Below are positions 63,100-64,000 of a DNA stretch of 64,000 nt, one piece after another. Origin of the DNA: Salsuginibacillus kocurii DSM 18087 (GTDB lineage Bacteria > Bacillota > Bacilli > Bacillales > Marinococcaceae); contig NZ_KB898625.1 of the NCBI RefSeq assembly GCF_000377705.1, forward strand, positions 124,001 through 188,000. The letters run 5' to 3'. The position numbers and the translations under genes are program-made. The notes beneath the pieces were generated by a model. It searched no databases. It was not told the origin of the DNA and saw only the letters and a program-made list of their open reading frames with translations. Every line of letters begins with the position of its first letter. Positions within the stretch are counted from its first letter, which is position 1.

Positions 63100-64000
63100 T
63101 GGAATTAACACTATTTGCTATAGGTGTGATATTAATAGTTGGGATGTTATCTCAATGGTTTTCTTGGCGCTTCAGCCTCCCTGCCATTTTTATCATGACG
63201 ATTACAGGAGTGGCATTAGGTCCTGGGGCGGGAGTTATTGTACCAGAAGACGTTTTCGGTCCGGTCATGAAACCATTAATCTCCATGGCTGTGGCGATCA
63301 TTTTATTTGAAGGCAGCTTAAATTTAGACCGAAAAGAAATTTTTGATTTCAAACGACCTGTAAACCGCATGATTTTGATTGTACCCCTGCTTTCGTGGAT
63401 TTTCACAGCGTTAGCCACTCATTATATTTTGGGTTTATCATGGGTCGTGGCTTTTGTGATCGGTGGGTTATTTGTTGTGACAGGCCCAACCGTAATCGGT
63501 CCCCTTCTTCGTCAAGCTAACCTAAAAGAACGCCCAGCCGCATTATTGCGCTGGGAAGGAATCATTGTTGACCCAATTGGACCGTTGTTTGCTTTATTTG
63601 CCTTTCAAGTTGGTTTAGCTGTTACAGGCGCGGCGAATTCGAACTCTCTGTTGTTATTTTTCTTTGCCGCAATTATTGCTTTACTCATTGGCTATGGTAT
63701 TGGATATGTAATGGGACTTATCTTTCAAAGAGAAATCATTCCTTATTTTATGCAGAATTCATTCATGTTTGCCGTAGTGGTTCTCAGTTTCAGTGTCTCT
63801 AATATGTTAATGCCAGAAAGTGGTTTATTAACCGTTACCGCCATGGGACTTGCTATGGCCAATATGGGAATAGACCTGCGTATTTTAACGAACATCCGCC
63901 ATTTTAAGGAAAATATATCAGTTCTTCTTATCTCCTCGGTGTTTATCATCTTGGCAGCCTCAACCACTAGAGAAGAACTGACTACCATCCTTGATGTGAG
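63100..64000 (+). CDS. CPA1-type cation/proton antiporter, N-terminal part (3' end outside window)
   Basis: The frame is open from ATG 63100 (GAGAGGG site) to the end of the window, about 300 residues. At least eight hydrophobic helices are seen; SWRFSLPAIFIMTITGVALG, ILFEGSLNLD and VVTGPTVIGPLLRQ are the NhaP/CPA1 patterns, with ion-binding acidic residues in the ALLRWEGIIVDPIGP stretch (E and D). It exchanges Na+ or K+ for H+ and serves pH and salt homeostasis. The C-terminal cytoplasmic domains (often TrkA-type) are not visible. Confidence 0.88.

Overview
The window reads as chromosome of a low-to-moderate GC Bacillaceae, probably haloalkaliphilic. The support is Bacillus-type ribosome binding sites (AAGGAGG, GAGGTG), Bacillus families (DUF421/DUF4363, YqeG, YndM/DUF2512, GudB-type glutamate dehydrogenase), strongly acidic exported proteins (the oligopeptide/nickel-type binding protein, the chemoreceptor ectodomain, an SLH protein) and a CPA1-type cation/proton antiporter at the right edge. 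No rRNA, tRNA, prophage or CRISPR array was seen. The species cannot be named from this sequence alone.

Layout. 0-9.6 kb: small membrane and lipoproteins, a DUF421/DUF4363 pair, an EamA transporter, an SDR stress-type oxidoreductase and catabolic glutamate dehydrogenase. 9.7-15.4 kb: a divergent metal locus, with a nicotianamine synthase-like gene facing a binding protein, two permeases and a MATE exporter across an intergenic region that holds a near-consensus Zur box. 15.8-22.7 kb: chemoreceptor, AlsS-like ThDP enzyme plus aldehyde dehydrogenase, and a membrane protein/thioredoxin pair. 22.8-24.2 kb: a decayed IS256-family element carrying a nested MITE-like repeat. 24.2-31 kb: Aquifex-type aconitase, YndM-like protein, a four-repeat lipoprotein, a pflA remnant and a diguanylate cyclase. 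31.3-39.8 kb: a catabolic gene set (YjiH-type transporter, agmatinase-family ureohydrolase, omega-aminotransferase, alanine dehydrogenase, malonate/methylmalonate-semialdehyde dehydrogenase) with a divergent PucR regulator. It would convert a guanidino acid such as 3-guanidinopropionate through beta-alanine to acetyl-CoA. 39.8-48.4 kb: two phosphodiesterase paralogues around a lipid kinase, an SLH pseudogene, YqeG, a second lipid kinase and PlsC. 48.5-57.3 kb: class II aldolase, Zn-dehydrogenase, several pseudogenes, two tandem small membrane proteins, a PD-(D/E)XK-like protein with an overlapping partner, a SEC-C/HTH protein and an L,D-transpeptidase. 58-62.7 kb: DeoR regulator, four-carbon acid sugar kinase, PdxA2 and GntP permease, a D-threonate/D-erythronate-type operon. 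63.1 kb to the end: antiporter, cut by the window.

The most unusual structural signal is a set of seven intergenic arrays (21.3, 44.6, 49.7, 56.5, 57.46, 57.56 and 57.85 kb). In each, a short core (TTGCGCAGT-like, TTGTGGCGT-like or CGTCCA) recurs every 21 nt, exactly in most cases, while the roughly 12 nt between cores vary. The period equals two DNA helical turns and also seven codons, so the arrays create spurious open frames with seven-residue periodicity. The most interesting gene system is the predicted Zur-controlled metallophore locus at 9.7-15.4 kb, which lacks both the opine dehydrogenase and the ABC ATPases of known cnt operons and carries a MATE transporter where cnt operons have an MFS exporter.
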